Shown piece after piece: positions 1-8,599 of a stretch of DNA of 53,718 nt. Made by a program: the position numbers and the translations under genes. The notes under the pieces were generated by a model that saw nothing but the letters and a program-made list of their open reading frames with translations, was not told where the DNA came from and did no database searches. How positions within the stretch are numbered: the first letter of the stretch is position 1; each line of letters begins with the position of its first letter. The stretch comes from Laspinema palackyanum D2a (GTDB taxonomy: Bacteria; Cyanobacteriota; Cyanobacteriia; Cyanobacteriales; Laspinemataceae). The DNA lies in contig JAMXFF010000003.1 in assembly GCA_025370845.1 (NCBI GenBank), positions 1 through 53,718 of the forward strand, read 5' to 3'.

Positions 1-302
1 ACCCCACCCTAACCCGGACCTTGCCAAGGGGAGGGGACCGGAAGTGCAGTTAAGTGTGAAAAACCTACTCTTGTAAGATGGGGAGGATGGGGGGATGGGG
101 AGGATGGGGACTCAAGCATTCGCCCTTTTTCTCTCCTCTGAGGGGAGGGCCTCAGAGGAGAGGGAGAATCCTCCACTTGTTTTGAGGGCGGGAGGGGACT
201 GGAAGTAGATGCATCAAAAATTACCGGGAATAAGGCTTTCGGCTTCCCCCTTCCCGGGAAATGGGTTGGGGGCTTGTGTCTTGAGCGGTCTAGGGCGATC
301 GC
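1..302. repeat. Repeat-rich flank: G-rich minisatellite and hairpin
   Basis: This is a non-coding stretch downstream of the NB-ARC gene. Positions 80-109 hold four runs of four or more G separated by short A/T-containing loops, which fits a G-quadruplex consensus on the plus strand; the same GGGGAGGAT unit recurs near 10.03 kb and inverted near 5.67 and 10.32 kb. Positions 131-143 (CTCTCCTCTGAGG) and 150-162 are perfect 13-bp inverted arms around a 6-nt loop. A GGGGAGGGGACCGGAAG unit at about 29-45 recurs near 190 and at 34.6 kb. No gene is seen here. Confidence 0.7.
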
Positions 303-1916
303 TTATTTTTTCTCCGGTTGGAGGGATTTCAGGAGACTCTTGACATTTTCACGGCTATAGCCGACTTCTAGGAGCGGTTCTCCTTGCAAGAGAGTGTCAA
401 TTTGGGTTAAATAATCGACGATCCGACTTTCACTTCTAATCGTGCGTCGGAGGCGATCGCCTAGGGGCGTGATCATCTGAGAGAGTTGTTCCTGTTGAAC
501 CTGGGGCTTTGCCGACGATTGCACGAGAGCATGGCTGCGGAACAGCAAGAATTTTTCCGGCTTTTTGGTGTTAAAAACCTCGTGTAATTCATCAAAAATT
601 TGACTCATCAAAGCGGTGGTTACATATTCCAACAAAACCGGCGGCAGGGAAAATAAGGCCCGCTCAGGGTCTGCTATTTTTTCAAGCAGCGATCGCCGTC
701 CCAGAGAAGCCACCGCTTCTAATAATTCCTGCAACGGCATCGGCAATAACAGGGTCTGCCGCAGATGCTCCAGGGATAACGGTTGACGCTCGATCGCCAG
801 CCAATAGAGAATTTCTTTTTCTAAGGTGGACAAGCGCTCGCACTGTTGGCCGAGCAACTCACCGATTTCCCCAAACACTAACGTGCCATGTTTCAGAAAG
901 GCTGCAACTTGGCCCCCAAATAATTCTTGAATCGTCCGCGCTGCAATTTTTAGTTCTAAAGGATTCCCTCGATATAAATCACATAAATTGGCCCAGGCCG
1001 GTTCGGGAATCAATCCTTTATCTTTTAAAATTTGAGTAGATGCCTCTACATTTAACCCCGTCAATTGTAGAGAGCGAACGGGCAAATAATCCCCTTCTTG
1101 TAACGTGATTTCCTTGGGATTTTCCCAACTGGTCATCAGCACACAGCTCTTGTGGGGTTGGCAAGCGAGCCGTTTAAAAAAGTCTCCATACTCTTCATAA
1201 CCGGCGCGATACTGTCCCGAGAGTTCCCCCCCTTGTAACAGGTTTTCCACACCATCGAGGATTAATAAACAGCGATGACGGCGACAATATTCCAGGAATA
1301 GGGAAATTTTATCATGGAGTTCCGGAACGGAATTAGGCCCCTGATGAGGGTAGATCAATTTGAGTAGATTGTCTAGGAGGTCTCTCAGCGGTGGACCCTG
1401 GTGCAAATTTCGCCAAAACACCGTATCAAATTGATCTTGGAGTTGGTGAGCCAGTTTGACGGAGAGTGCAGTTTTGCCCATCCCTGCCATCCCCAAAATG
1501 GACACCACCCGGCACTCTTGCTCTAAAATCCACTCTTCCAAGGTAGCGAGTTCGAGTTTTCGCCCATAAAAAATCGAACTATCCGGTGCCTCTCCCCAAT
1601 CATAGATGGATTTAACACAACAGGCGGACCCATTCTGGAGTCCATGACTGTTCAAGGTTGTCCCGGTCTGATGGACCTGATACTCGCTGACCAGAATTTG
1701 TTGTAACTTGGCCATTTTACCGGGTCCAGCGCCCCCGATTTTAAATTTTTTGTACACTTCACCGAGTCGTTTGCGGACCGCTTCGGGTCGAATGCCCAGG
1801 TTAATGGCGATCGCGGCGATGGATTCACCATGCAGCGCATAAGATAAAACCTGAATTTCCGAGTCTGACACGCCCCGTTCGACTGTTACTACCTTTAAAA
1901 AGTCTTGAGGAATCAC
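303..1916 (-). CDS. HTH plus NB-ARC (STAND) ATPase
   Basis: This is a probable signal-transducing ATPase of the AP-ATPase/NB-ARC class, which usually switches between ADP- and ATP-bound oligomers. In residue numbers of the longest frame (GTG at 2084), a LuxR-like helix-turn-helix spans about 62-127 (AIAINLGIRPEAVRKRL), the Walker A loop GMAGMGKT is at 198-205, and a Walker B-like LLILDGVE is at 273-280. About 300 residues of helical winged-helix material follow, with no WD40 or TPR array, although relatives often carry one. I chose the GTG at 1916 because the conserved HTH starts just after it; the extra 56 residues from 2084 look non-conserved and neither start has a strong ribosome site. 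The ligand and target are unknown. It could be a regulator or a defence sensor. Confidence 0.75.
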   Translation of the reverse strand: MIPQDFLKVVTVERGVSDSEIQVLSYALHGESIAAIAINLGIRPEAVRKRLGEVYKKFKIGGAGPGKMAKLQQILVSEYQVHQTGTTLNSHGLQNGSACCVKSIYDWGEAPDSSIFYGRKLELATLEEWILEQECRVVSILGMAGMGKTALSVKLAHQLQDQFDTVFWRNLHQGPPLRDLLDNLLKLIYPHQGPNSVPELHDKISLFLEYCRRHRCLLILDGVENLLQGGELSGQYRAGYEEYGDFFKRLACQPHKSCVLMTSWENPKEITLQEGDYLPVRSLQLTGLNVEASTQILKDKGLIPEPAWANLCDLYRGNPLELKIAARTIQELFGGQVAAFLKHGTLVFGEIGELLGQQCERLSTLEKEILYWLAIERQPLSLEHLRQTLLLPMPLQELLEAVASLGRRSLLEKIADPERALFSLPPVLLEYVTTALMSQIFDELHEVFNTKKPEKFLLFRSHALVQSSAKPQVQQEQLSQMITPLGDRLRRTIRSESRIVDYLTQIDTLLQGEPLLEVGYSRENVKSLLKSLQPEKK

Positions 1917-2195
1917 AGCAGTTCTCTCACCCTTATGTAACGACGACTGTTGCCTTGGTCTTAGATGCAAATAAGTGAGCTTTTGTTCACTGCCAATTTT
2001 ATCTCGCTTCAGTGAGGAAACAATGAGGTTGTGGAGAATTTGCCTCACTAAAATGAGTTGAAGACCCAGGGCCTTCGACTGCACAGCCGTTCAGAGGGGG
2101 TAAAGTGGGGATTAATTCAGGGTGAAGTCCGGGTCTAGGGTTCCCCGGGGCAGGCAATTTGGGGTCCCCATCACCCAGCAGCGATCGCCACCGGA

Positions 2196-3281
2196 TCAGG
2201 CAAACCCTAAAACTACCTCTTCATAGAGATAAGAGCGTTCCATCTCCATTAATCTAGCGCTCCATTCCCCATCCACGTGCAACGAGTGGCCCATCAGCGC
2301 CCCTAAATCATAATTGCCCTGGAGTCGGCGTCCGATTAAAGCGCCACCGGGATTTAAGTATTGCGTCATCTTGGCGATCGCACCCCCTAACTCATCAGGG
2401 GCCATCCCATCCCCAAAATTTGACATAGAAATCAGGTCAAATCCCCCCGCTTGACCGAGTTCCACCACTTTTTCTAAAAACTGTCCGCCATGCAGTTTGA
2501 GGCGCTGGGTACCCAGGGCCAAAATCGTCCCTTGGGCAAAATCTTGTAAATAAACCGGGACCCCTTTTAACCCCTCAGCGTAAGAATTGGCAAACAGTTG
2601 GGTCATAAAATAATTTTCCTGGGGAGGCATCTTATTGAGGGCTACCCCCAACCTCTGAGCAAAATGCTCCCCAAATGAAAGTCCCTGCCACCCCTTCACC
2701 GGAATTTCCCCAAACACCTTCACCAGTTCCTCCGGGGTGAAAATAGACTCAACCCAATCTTGCCATCCGGGATGAGCTAGACTTTGGGCTGGATTTTGTA
2801 GCGGATCCAATCCTAAAGCCGAAAATTGGGCCGATAACTGAGTCGTCAGGGTCTCAAATCGGCCCACCTGATTGATTCCCTCAGCAATCAGTTCGAGTCG
2901 CGCATCCCAGAAGGATAACGTCGCTTCTGGAAGATAGGGCCGTAATTCTTTGTAGAGGTCCAGTCGTTCCCGTGTCGTGGTGGTGCGATCGCCCCCAATC
3001 AGCGCCATCTGGTCCAATAATGGTAAGTGCAACAATGCCTGACGGCGCAACTCCACTAAATGCAACTGCGCCGGATTACTATCCACCGCTTCAATTTGTC
3101 CCACCATTGGTGACGCCAACAAACTCAACGCCGTGCAACCCCCAGAGGCAACCACTAAAACTCGTAATAAATTTTCCTGGCATTCTCCCAACCTTTCCGC
3201 AACCGAAAGTTCAATGCGAGGATCTTCGGGAACCTGAGAAAAACTGATTTCAGAGGCAGTGGAATTTTCTAAGCGCTGCAT
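2196..3281 (-). CDS. DUF3419 family protein (BtaA-like)
   Basis: The protein is 361 residues long and belongs to the DUF3419 family, which includes BtaA, the S-adenosylmethionine:diacylglycerol 3-amino-3-carboxypropyl transferase of betaine-lipid synthesis. A Rossmann-type SAM-binding segment near residues 40-80 reads LLRVLVVASGGCTALSLLA followed by an acidic strand end (EAVDSNP). The C-terminal part (FDLISMSNFGDGM, then NPGGALIGRR) is typical of the family. Betaine lipids are not standard cyanobacterial lipids, so the substrate here is uncertain. The ATG at 3281 is the first in frame. It is transcribed away from citramalate synthase and is separated from it by a 362-bp gap holding a hairpin repeat, so it probably has its own promoter. 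Confidence 0.8.
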   Translation of the reverse strand: MQRLENSTASEISFSQVPEDPRIELSVAERLGECQENLLRVLVVASGGCTALSLLASPMVGQIEAVDSNPAQLHLVELRRQALLHLPLLDQMALIGGDRTTTTRERLDLYKELRPYLPEATLSFWDARLELIAEGINQVGRFETLTTQLSAQFSALGLDPLQNPAQSLAHPGWQDWVESIFTPEELVKVFGEIPVKGWQGLSFGEHFAQRLGVALNKMPPQENYFMTQLFANSYAEGLKGVPVYLQDFAQGTILALGTQRLKLHGGQFLEKVVELGQAGGFDLISMSNFGDGMAPDELGGAIAKMTQYLNPGGALIGRRLQGNYDLGALMGHSLHVDGEWSARLMEMERSYLYEEVVLGFA

Positions 3282-3643
3282 GAGGGCTAAAATCCTAGAC
3301 GTTCAAGAATCACTTTAATTATTATTCCAGTCCCAGGCAACTATCGGACCGTCTGTGACAGTTTGACAAGTGACTGACCCCGTGATTCTCCCCCTTAATT
3401 TATTCTCTATCCAGAGATAGATTCCAAATTTGCCAACCTTCAGCACGGGAAAAAATACCCTAAAAAAAAGGAGTCAAGACAAGAGAGCAACTCACCTAAA
3501 CGCGATAAGGCAACTCCAAAAAATAAAATCCCCTCAACGTTCGTAGTAACTCCTTCAGGAGTTATCTTAAAGAAACCCCTGAAGGGGGGACGTTGAACGT
3601 TTGGAGGATTGATGTTTTTCCATCCCCTTAGTTGAATATCCTT
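3282..3643. other. Intergenic gap with a variant GTAG-hairpin repeat
   Basis: No gene is seen in this 362-bp gap. Positions 3540-3563 hold TTCGTAGT followed by AACTCCT, a TC loop and AGGAGTT. This is the same layout as the repeat found many times elsewhere in the window, but with two base pairs of the stem swapped together. A second short hairpin (CCCC, TGAA, GGGG) follows near 3577-3588. Confidence 0.6.
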
Positions 3644-5275
3644 CTAAGAAAGCGCTACCACTTCCTTACCTTGGGTTTGCAGAATTAACCCATATTCTAA
3701 TCCTTCCACCACCGCTTGATAGGAGGCTTCAATAATATTGGTAGAAACCCCAACCGTCGTCCAGCGTTGATGACCATTGCTCGATTCCACTAAAACCCGC
3801 GTTTTGGCAGAAGTTCCGGCCCCGCCATCCAGAATTCTCACCTTATAATCCGTGAGTTGGAAGTCAGCTAAAGCCGGATAAAAATTAACCAATGCTTTCC
3901 GCAATGCGGCATCTAAGGCGGAAACTGGACCATTGCCTTCAGCCGCTTCTAAAATATTTTTGCCATTCACTCCGACCTTGACTGTTGCCAAAACATTGGT
4001 CATGCCTTCGAGTTGTTCGCAATGGACGTGAAAGCCTTTAATTTCAAAAAACGTCTGGCGATCGCCGACTGCTTCATGCATTAACAATTCAAAACTCGCT
4101 TCCGCCGCCTCAAATTGATAGCCCTGATTTTCCAACTCTTTCAACTTCTCCAAAATCTGCCGACATTTTGGATCTTGTTTGTTCAGGTCAATCCCAAAAG
4201 TCGCCGCCTTTGCCAGAATGTTACTCATCCCGGCTTGGTCCGAAACCACAATTCGGCGCTTATTGCCGATTAATTCCGGTTGTAGATGTTCATAAGTTAA
4301 GGGATTGCGCTGGACCGCAGAAACGTGAATTCCCCCCTTATGAGCAAAGGCTGAAAGTCCAACAAAAGCGGCATGATCATCCGGGGCGAGATTGGCTACT
4401 TCGCTGATATAGCGACTGGTTTCCGTGAGTTTCACCAAGTGACTCGGGTCAATGCAATCATAGCCCAATTTAAGCTGAAGATTGGGAATTAAAGAGCAAA
4501 GGTTGGCATTGCCACAGCGTTCGCCATAGCCATTAATTGTGCCTTGAACCATGCGAACTCCTTCCAGAACCGCAGTTAGAGCGTTGGCAACAGCAGTTTC
4601 TGCATCATTGTGGGTATGAATGCCAAAATTGATAGGGATATCGGTATTTTGGCGGAGGGTTTGAATCACGGTGCGGGTGATTTGGCTGATTTCATGGGGT
4701 AGGGTGCCGCCATTGGTGTCGCAGAAAACAATCCATTCCGCACCGGCTGCGATCGCTGTTTCTAGGGTTTTTAGCGCATAAGTGGGATTGTGTTTATAGC
4801 CATCAAACCAGTGTTCGGCATCATAAATCACCTGTCGTCCCTGACTCCGCAAAAACTCAATGGTATCGCGGATCATCTCCAGGTTTTCTTCTAGGGTCGT
4901 ATTGAGTCCTTCAATCACATGAAGATCCCAGGATTTGCCAAAAATCGTTACCCAGCGCGTCCCGGCAGAGAGAATCGGCTGTAACATGGGGTCCTCTGCC
5001 GCAGTTTTTCCCGGACGCCTGGTGGAACAAAAGGCGACTGCTTCAGCGTTTTGCAGGGGTTCTTCTTGAAGTCTCCAGAAAAATTGGACATCCTTGGGAT
5101 TGGCCCCAGGCCATCCGCCTTCGATAAAAGGAACCCCCAGGCGATCGAGGCGGTGAGCAATTCGCAATTTATCCTCGATAGACAGCGACATCCCCTCGCG
5201 CTGGGAGCCATCTCTTAAGGTGGTGTCGTAGATCCAAATCCGGTTGGTGCTATCTGCGTTCATAGGTTTTGTCAT
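3644..5275 (-). CDS. cimA: Citramalate synthase
   Basis: This 543-residue protein belongs to the alpha-isopropylmalate/homocitrate synthase superfamily. Citramalate synthase condenses pyruvate with acetyl-CoA to citramalate, the entry to threonine-independent isoleucine synthesis. The TIM-barrel signature DTTLRDGSQREGMS lies near residue 17, followed by FGIHTHNDAETAVANAL (metal-binding HTHND) and GTINGYGERCGNANL. The last 130 residues form the regulatory LeuA-type dimerisation domain. The short LeuA-like paralogue is excluded by GGWPGANPKD and the overall length typical of the CimA clade. The ATG at 5275 lies inside a tandem TTGTCATTGGTCA repeat, so the second ATG at 5263 (MNADS) is an equally good start. 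The protein is cytoplasmic. Confidence 0.9.
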   Translation of the reverse strand: MTKPMNADSTNRIWIYDTTLRDGSQREGMSLSIEDKLRIAHRLDRLGVPFIEGGWPGANPKDVQFFWRLQEEPLQNAEAVAFCSTRRPGKTAAEDPMLQPILSAGTRWVTIFGKSWDLHVIEGLNTTLEENLEMIRDTIEFLRSQGRQVIYDAEHWFDGYKHNPTYALKTLETAIAAGAEWIVFCDTNGGTLPHEISQITRTVIQTLRQNTDIPINFGIHTHNDAETAVANALTAVLEGVRMVQGTINGYGERCGNANLCSLIPNLQLKLGYDCIDPSHLVKLTETSRYISEVANLAPDDHAAFVGLSAFAHKGGIHVSAVQRNPLTYEHLQPELIGNKRRIVVSDQAGMSNILAKAATFGIDLNKQDPKCRQILEKLKELENQGYQFEAAEASFELLMHEAVGDRQTFFEIKGFHVHCEQLEGMTNVLATVKVGVNGKNILEAAEGNGPVSALDAALRKALVNFYPALADFQLTDYKVRILDGGAGTSAKTRVLVESSNGHQRWTTVGVSTNIIEASYQAVVEGLEYGLILQTQGKEVVALS

Positions 5276-5801
5276 TGGTCATTTGTCATTGGTCATTGGA
5301 CAGGGGAGATGGTGAGGCTGTTCGTAGTAACGACTTCAGTCGTTCTCCCTCTTAGTTCGTAGTAACGACTTCAGTCGTTCTCCCTCTTAGTTCGTAGTAA
5401 CGACTTCAGTCGTTCTCTTCATTTCGTAGTCACGACATCTTGCACCATTCTCAACACCGGCGGGGGATAAATCCCCCGCCTAATAGCTCAAGTCGTCTAA
5501 AGACGACTGCAAGTCTTATCCCGTGGTGTTTTCAGTCGGATTTATCCGACTTTAGCTGTTAGGCGGGGGATTTATCCCCCGCCGGGTGTCTGGAGGATCC
5601 GGACCGGGGTGCGTTACTTGGCGTCCGCCAAGTAACGCGGTAACGACTGAAGTCGTTACTACAAACAATCTCCCCCATCCTCCCCATCCTCCCCATCCTC
5701 CCCATCCTCCCCCATCCTCCCCATCTCCCCCATCCTCCCCATCTCCCCCATCTCCCCAAAAAGTGTAAAAATAGAGAGTGAAATGCTTTGAGTCAGTTGA
5801 G
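5276..5801. repeat. Composite inverted-repeat element
   Basis: This gap holds nested repeats and no gene. Three copies of TTCGTAGT plus hairpin AACGACTTCAGTCGTT start at 5321, 5356 and 5391 (35-bp period); a decayed copy begins at 5423. Two 22-nt hairpins with stem GGCGGGGGAT lie at 5459-5480 and 5562-5583, within 34-bp outer inverted arms (about 5455-5488 and 5555-5589). Inside them are 8-bp hairpins at 5491-5508 and 5534-5551. A perfect 13-bp hairpin (GCGTTACTTGGCG) is at 5611-5638, an inverted copy of the GTAG repeat follows near 5641-5665, and a C-rich minisatellite (CCCCATCCT units, G-quadruplex-capable on the minus strand) runs from 5670 to 5757. The ferredoxin start follows at once, so its promoter must lie in or near this element. 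Confidence 0.8.
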
Positions 5802-6140
5802 ATGCCAAAAGTAGAAGTGGCGGGAAAGACCTTACAGTGCGATCGCGGGGCTAATCTCCGGCAGGTTTTGTTAGACAATGGAATTGACCTGTACAATGGC
5901 AAGGCCAAATTGATTAATTGCCGGGGCCTGGGTAGTTGTGGAACTTGTGCGGTGGAGATTGAAGGGGAAGTCTCGGCTCCCAATTGGCGGGACCGAACTC
6001 GCCGATCGCTCCCTCCTCATTCTCCCGCAAAAAATCTCCGATTAGCTTGTCAAACTCAAGTTTTAGGTGATGTAAAGTTGACAAAATATGACGGGTTCTG
6101 GGGACAAGGGGAAAATCCGGTCTGGACAGCAGAAGGTTAA
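5802..6140 (+). CDS. [2Fe-2S] ferredoxin-like protein
   Basis: This is a 112-residue soluble protein with a beta-grasp ferredoxin fold. The cluster cysteines are visible as C40, C46, C49 and C83. The spacing C-x5-C-x2-C, then about 33 residues to the last Cys, differs from the C-x4-C-x2-C of the major photosynthetic ferredoxin PetF, so this is one of the alternative cyanobacterial ferredoxins. Its electron partner cannot be read from the sequence. The ATG at 5802 (MPKVEVAG) starts the conserved fold; an upstream in-frame GTG at 5778 adds eight poorly supported residues. It sits directly after a C-rich repeat element and is followed by a 209-bp gap before thiO-thiG. Confidence 0.85.
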   Translation: MPKVEVAGKTLQCDRGANLRQVLLDNGIDLYNGKAKLINCRGLGSCGTCAVEIEGEVSAPNWRDRTRRSLPPHSPAKNLRLACQTQVLGDVKLTKYDGFWGQGENPVWTAEG

Positions 6141-6349
6141 GGCTAGAACCGCATTGATTATTAAGAATTAATAATTTCAAGGCAGTTTTTTCTCAGATTG
6201 GCAAAGCATTCGTCTAAATTATATCCTGCTTTCTTCGGATTCATTAAACACCACGGCGTGCCATATCTAGTAAAAATTTAACCTAATCTTCGGGATTGCA
6301 ACTTGACAAAAACCCTATTTTTATAAAAAAAAATTACCCTAATTTTTTA

Positions 6350-8329
6350 ATGAAGACATCAAGCGACATCATTATTATTGGCGGTGGCATTATCGGTCTC
6401 TCCATTGCCATTGACCTGAAACTGCGCGGGGCATCGGTGACGGTTTGTACGCGATCGCTACAGGAGGGAGCCACCTATGCAGCAGCCGGAATGTTGGCCC
6501 CACAAGCGGAGGCGATTCCCCCGGGACCGATGCTGGATTTGTGCTTGCGATCGCGATCGCTCTATCCGGACTGGATTAGCAAAATAGAAGACCTCAGCGG
6601 CGTCTCAACCGGCTATTGGCCCGGGGGTATCCTCGCCCCGGTTTATGAACCCACCCCACCGGGGACACCCGCCCCTCTGGATTCAGGATTTCCCGCGACT
6701 TGGGTTGACAAATGTCACCTGGACCTGTATCAACCGGGTTTAGGTGAGGCGGTAGTTGGCGGGTGGTGGTATCCCGAAGATGGACAAGTGGATAATCGCG
6801 CCCTTGCCAATGCGTTATTAAAGGCAGCGCGAGAATTGGGAGTGGAGATTCGCGAGGGTGTCATCCTTGAGGGGATTATCCAGCGACAACAGCAGGCAGT
6901 CGCTTTGCGGACAAATCAGGGAGAATTACACGCCTCCCATTATGTCCTGGCAACTGGGGCCTGGAGTCATCAACTCCTGCCGATTCCGGTTCATCCTAAA
7001 AAAGGGCAGATGCTGTCGGTGCAAGTCCCACAGAATTCCCCGGTGCCCCCTCTAACTCGCGTCTTATTTGGACCTGAAACCTACATCGTTCCGCGACGGG
7101 ATGGCCGAATTATTATCGGTGCCACCAGTGAGGATGTGGGGTTTACTCCGGGTAACACTCCTGGGGGAATCCAACTCTTGTTAGAACGGGCGATGCGACT
7201 CTATCCAGTGCTGGCGGATTATCCGATTAGTGAATTTTGGTGGGGATATCGACCGGCGACCCCGGATGAATGGCCGGTTTTGGGTCCAAGTGCGATCGCC
7301 CATTTAACCTTAGCCACGGGGCACTATCGCAACGGTATTTTACTCGCACCGATTACCGCTGCCCTGATTGCTGATTGTATTCTCCGGGAGAATACTGATC
7401 CCCTACTGCCACACTTTAATAGTCAGCGATTTTTGACCTCATCTCCTCAACCAAACCCATCTACCATGACTAATTCTCTCACCTACGCCACTGCCAAACC
7501 CTCTGTCCCTTCTCCGGAATCTTTGTTACAGCAGTTAGATCAACCTGTAACCATTGCGGGGCGATCGTTCCAGTCGCGCTTAATGACTGGGACGGGCAGA
7601 TATCGGTCAATGGAGGAAATGCAGCACAGTATTATCGCCAGTGGTTGTGAAATCGTGACCGTGGCGGTGCGTCGGGTCCAAACCAATGCACCGGGACATC
7701 AGGGATTAGCCGAGGCGATCGACTGGAATAAAATCTGGATGTTGCCGAATACTGCGGGATGTCAAACTGCTGAGGAAGCGATTCGGGTAGCCCGATTGGG
7801 TCGAGAAATGGCTAAACTTTTGGGCCAAGAAGATAATAATTTTGTCAAATTAGAGGTGATCCCCGACCCGAAATATCTGTTACCGGACCCGATCGGGACC
7901 TTGCAAGCGGCGGAACAATTAGTCAAAGAAGGGTTTGCAGTGTTGCCTTATATTAATGCGGACCCGATGTTAGCCAAGCGCTTAGAAGAGGTGGGCTGTG
8001 CTACAGTGATGCCTTTGGGGTCACCGATTGGGTCGGGACAGGGAATTAGTACCGCTGCGAATATTGCGATTATTATTGAGAATGCTCAAGTGCCGGTGGT
8101 GGTGGATGCGGGGATTGGAGTGCCTTCCGAGGCAGCTTTGGCGATGGAGATGGGGGCGGATTTGGTCCTAATTAATAGCGCGATCGCCCTCGCCCAAAAT
8201 CCCGCAGCAATGGCAAGGGCTATGGCCCAAGGGGTAGAAGCCGGACGTCTGGCCTATCTCGCCGGTCGTATTCCCATTAAATCTGCCGCTAGTGCGAGTT
8301 CACCCCTCACGGGCACGATCGCCCCTTGA
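6350..8329 (+). CDS. thiO/thiG: Glycine oxidase ThiO - thiazole synthase ThiG fusion
   Basis: This 659-residue fusion makes the thiazole half of thiamine. The ThiO part (about 1-365) is an FAD-dependent glycine oxidase giving iminoglycine: it has the dinucleotide-binding GGGIIG at 11-16, [12 protein letters not shown], and the C-terminal [15 protein letters not shown] and [13 protein letters not shown]. The ThiG part (about 394-659) is a TIM barrel that joins iminoglycine, deoxyxylulose phosphate and ThiS-thiocarboxylate; the Schiff-base lysine is K500 in [10 protein letters not shown], with the phosphate-binding GIGVPSEA and INSAIA near the end. Fusion of the two is known in cyanobacteria and could channel unstable iminoglycine. 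An in-frame ATG at 7466 (residue 373) in the linker could mark an ancestral thiG start. The ATG at 6350 was chosen over an upstream TTG at 6296. No TPP riboswitch pattern was seen upstream. Confidence 0.93.
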   Translation: MKTSSDIIIIGGGIIGLSIAIDLKLRGASVTVCTRSLQEGATYAAAGMLAPQAEAIPPGPMLDLCLRSRSLYPDWISKIEDLSGVSTGYWPGGILAPVYEPTPPGTPAPLDSGFPATWVDKCHLDLYQPGLGEAVVGGWWYPEDGQVDNRALANALLKAARELGVEIREGVILEGIIQRQQQAVALRTNQGELHASHYVLATGAWSHQLLPIPVHPKKGQMLSVQVPQNSPVPPLTRVLFGPETYIVPRRDGRIIIGATSEDVGFTPGNTPGGIQLLLERAMRLYPVLADYPISEFWWGYRPATPDEWPVLGPSAIAHLTLATGHYRNGILLAPITAALIADCILRENTDPLLPHFNSQRFLTSSPQPNPSTMTNSLTYATAKPSVPSPESLLQQLDQPVTIAGRSFQSRLMTGTGRYRSMEEMQHSIIASGCEIVTVAVRRVQTNAPGHQGLAEAIDWNKIWMLPNTAGCQTAEEAIRVARLGREMAKLLGQEDNNFVKLEVIPDPKYLLPDPIGTLQAAEQLVKEGFAVLPYINADPMLAKRLEEVGCATVMPLGSPIGSGQGISTAANIAIIIENAQVPVVVDAGIGVPSEAALAMEMGADLVLINSAIALAQNPAAMARAMAQGVEAGRLAYLAGRIPIKSAASASSPLTGTIAP

Positions 8330-8513
8330 TAGATAGAATTTCCCCCCCTCTATCTGTAGGGTTACTCAAGACATAGACATCGGGTTTCTGGACCTTGCTG
8401 GCAAAACCATCAGAAATGTTGTCAAGAAACCCGGTTGTCTTCCCGTTCCTGTACCCAGGTTTTTGGAGAGGAGTCGGGGAACTGGCGAAAAATGCCTCAA
8501 CCGAATGATTGCC
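8330..8513. other. Intergenic gap with GGGTTTCT/AGAAACCC hairpin repeat
   Basis: This short gap lies between convergent genes. CGGGTTTCT near 8380 and AGAAACCCGG near 8422-8433 are inverted arms of a repeat type common in cyanobacteria; related AGAAATCCGG and AGAAACCCGG arms occur near 24.47-24.53 kb. A GATAGATAG / CTATC imperfect stem directly after the thiG stop (about 8329-8360) might end that transcript, but it lacks a T tract. Confidence 0.4.
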
Positions 8514-8555
8514 CCAAAAAAAGCAAATCGCTAGAGGCTGTAGCCCATAGCGATT
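8514..8555 (-). terminator. Rho-independent terminator of the PEP-CTERM gene
   Basis: On the minus strand the arms AATCGCTA and TAGCGATT (8526-8555), with an inner GGC/GCC pairing, form a hairpin that is followed within three bases by a run of seven T. It lies 45 bp past the stop of the PEP-CTERM gene, the right place for its terminator. Confidence 0.7.
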
Positions 8556-8599
8556 GACCTATTAAAAGCTAGTTTACGATCACCCTAGCTGATCAATCC

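Noticed and set aside
5552-5983. Gly/Trp-rich frame over the C-rich tract
   Set aside because: It is a translation of the minisatellite and of the complement of the ferredoxin gene.
6141-6349. TPP riboswitch before thiO-thiG
   Set aside because: The conserved CUGAGA and the ACCUGAUC-type core of the thi box are not both present.
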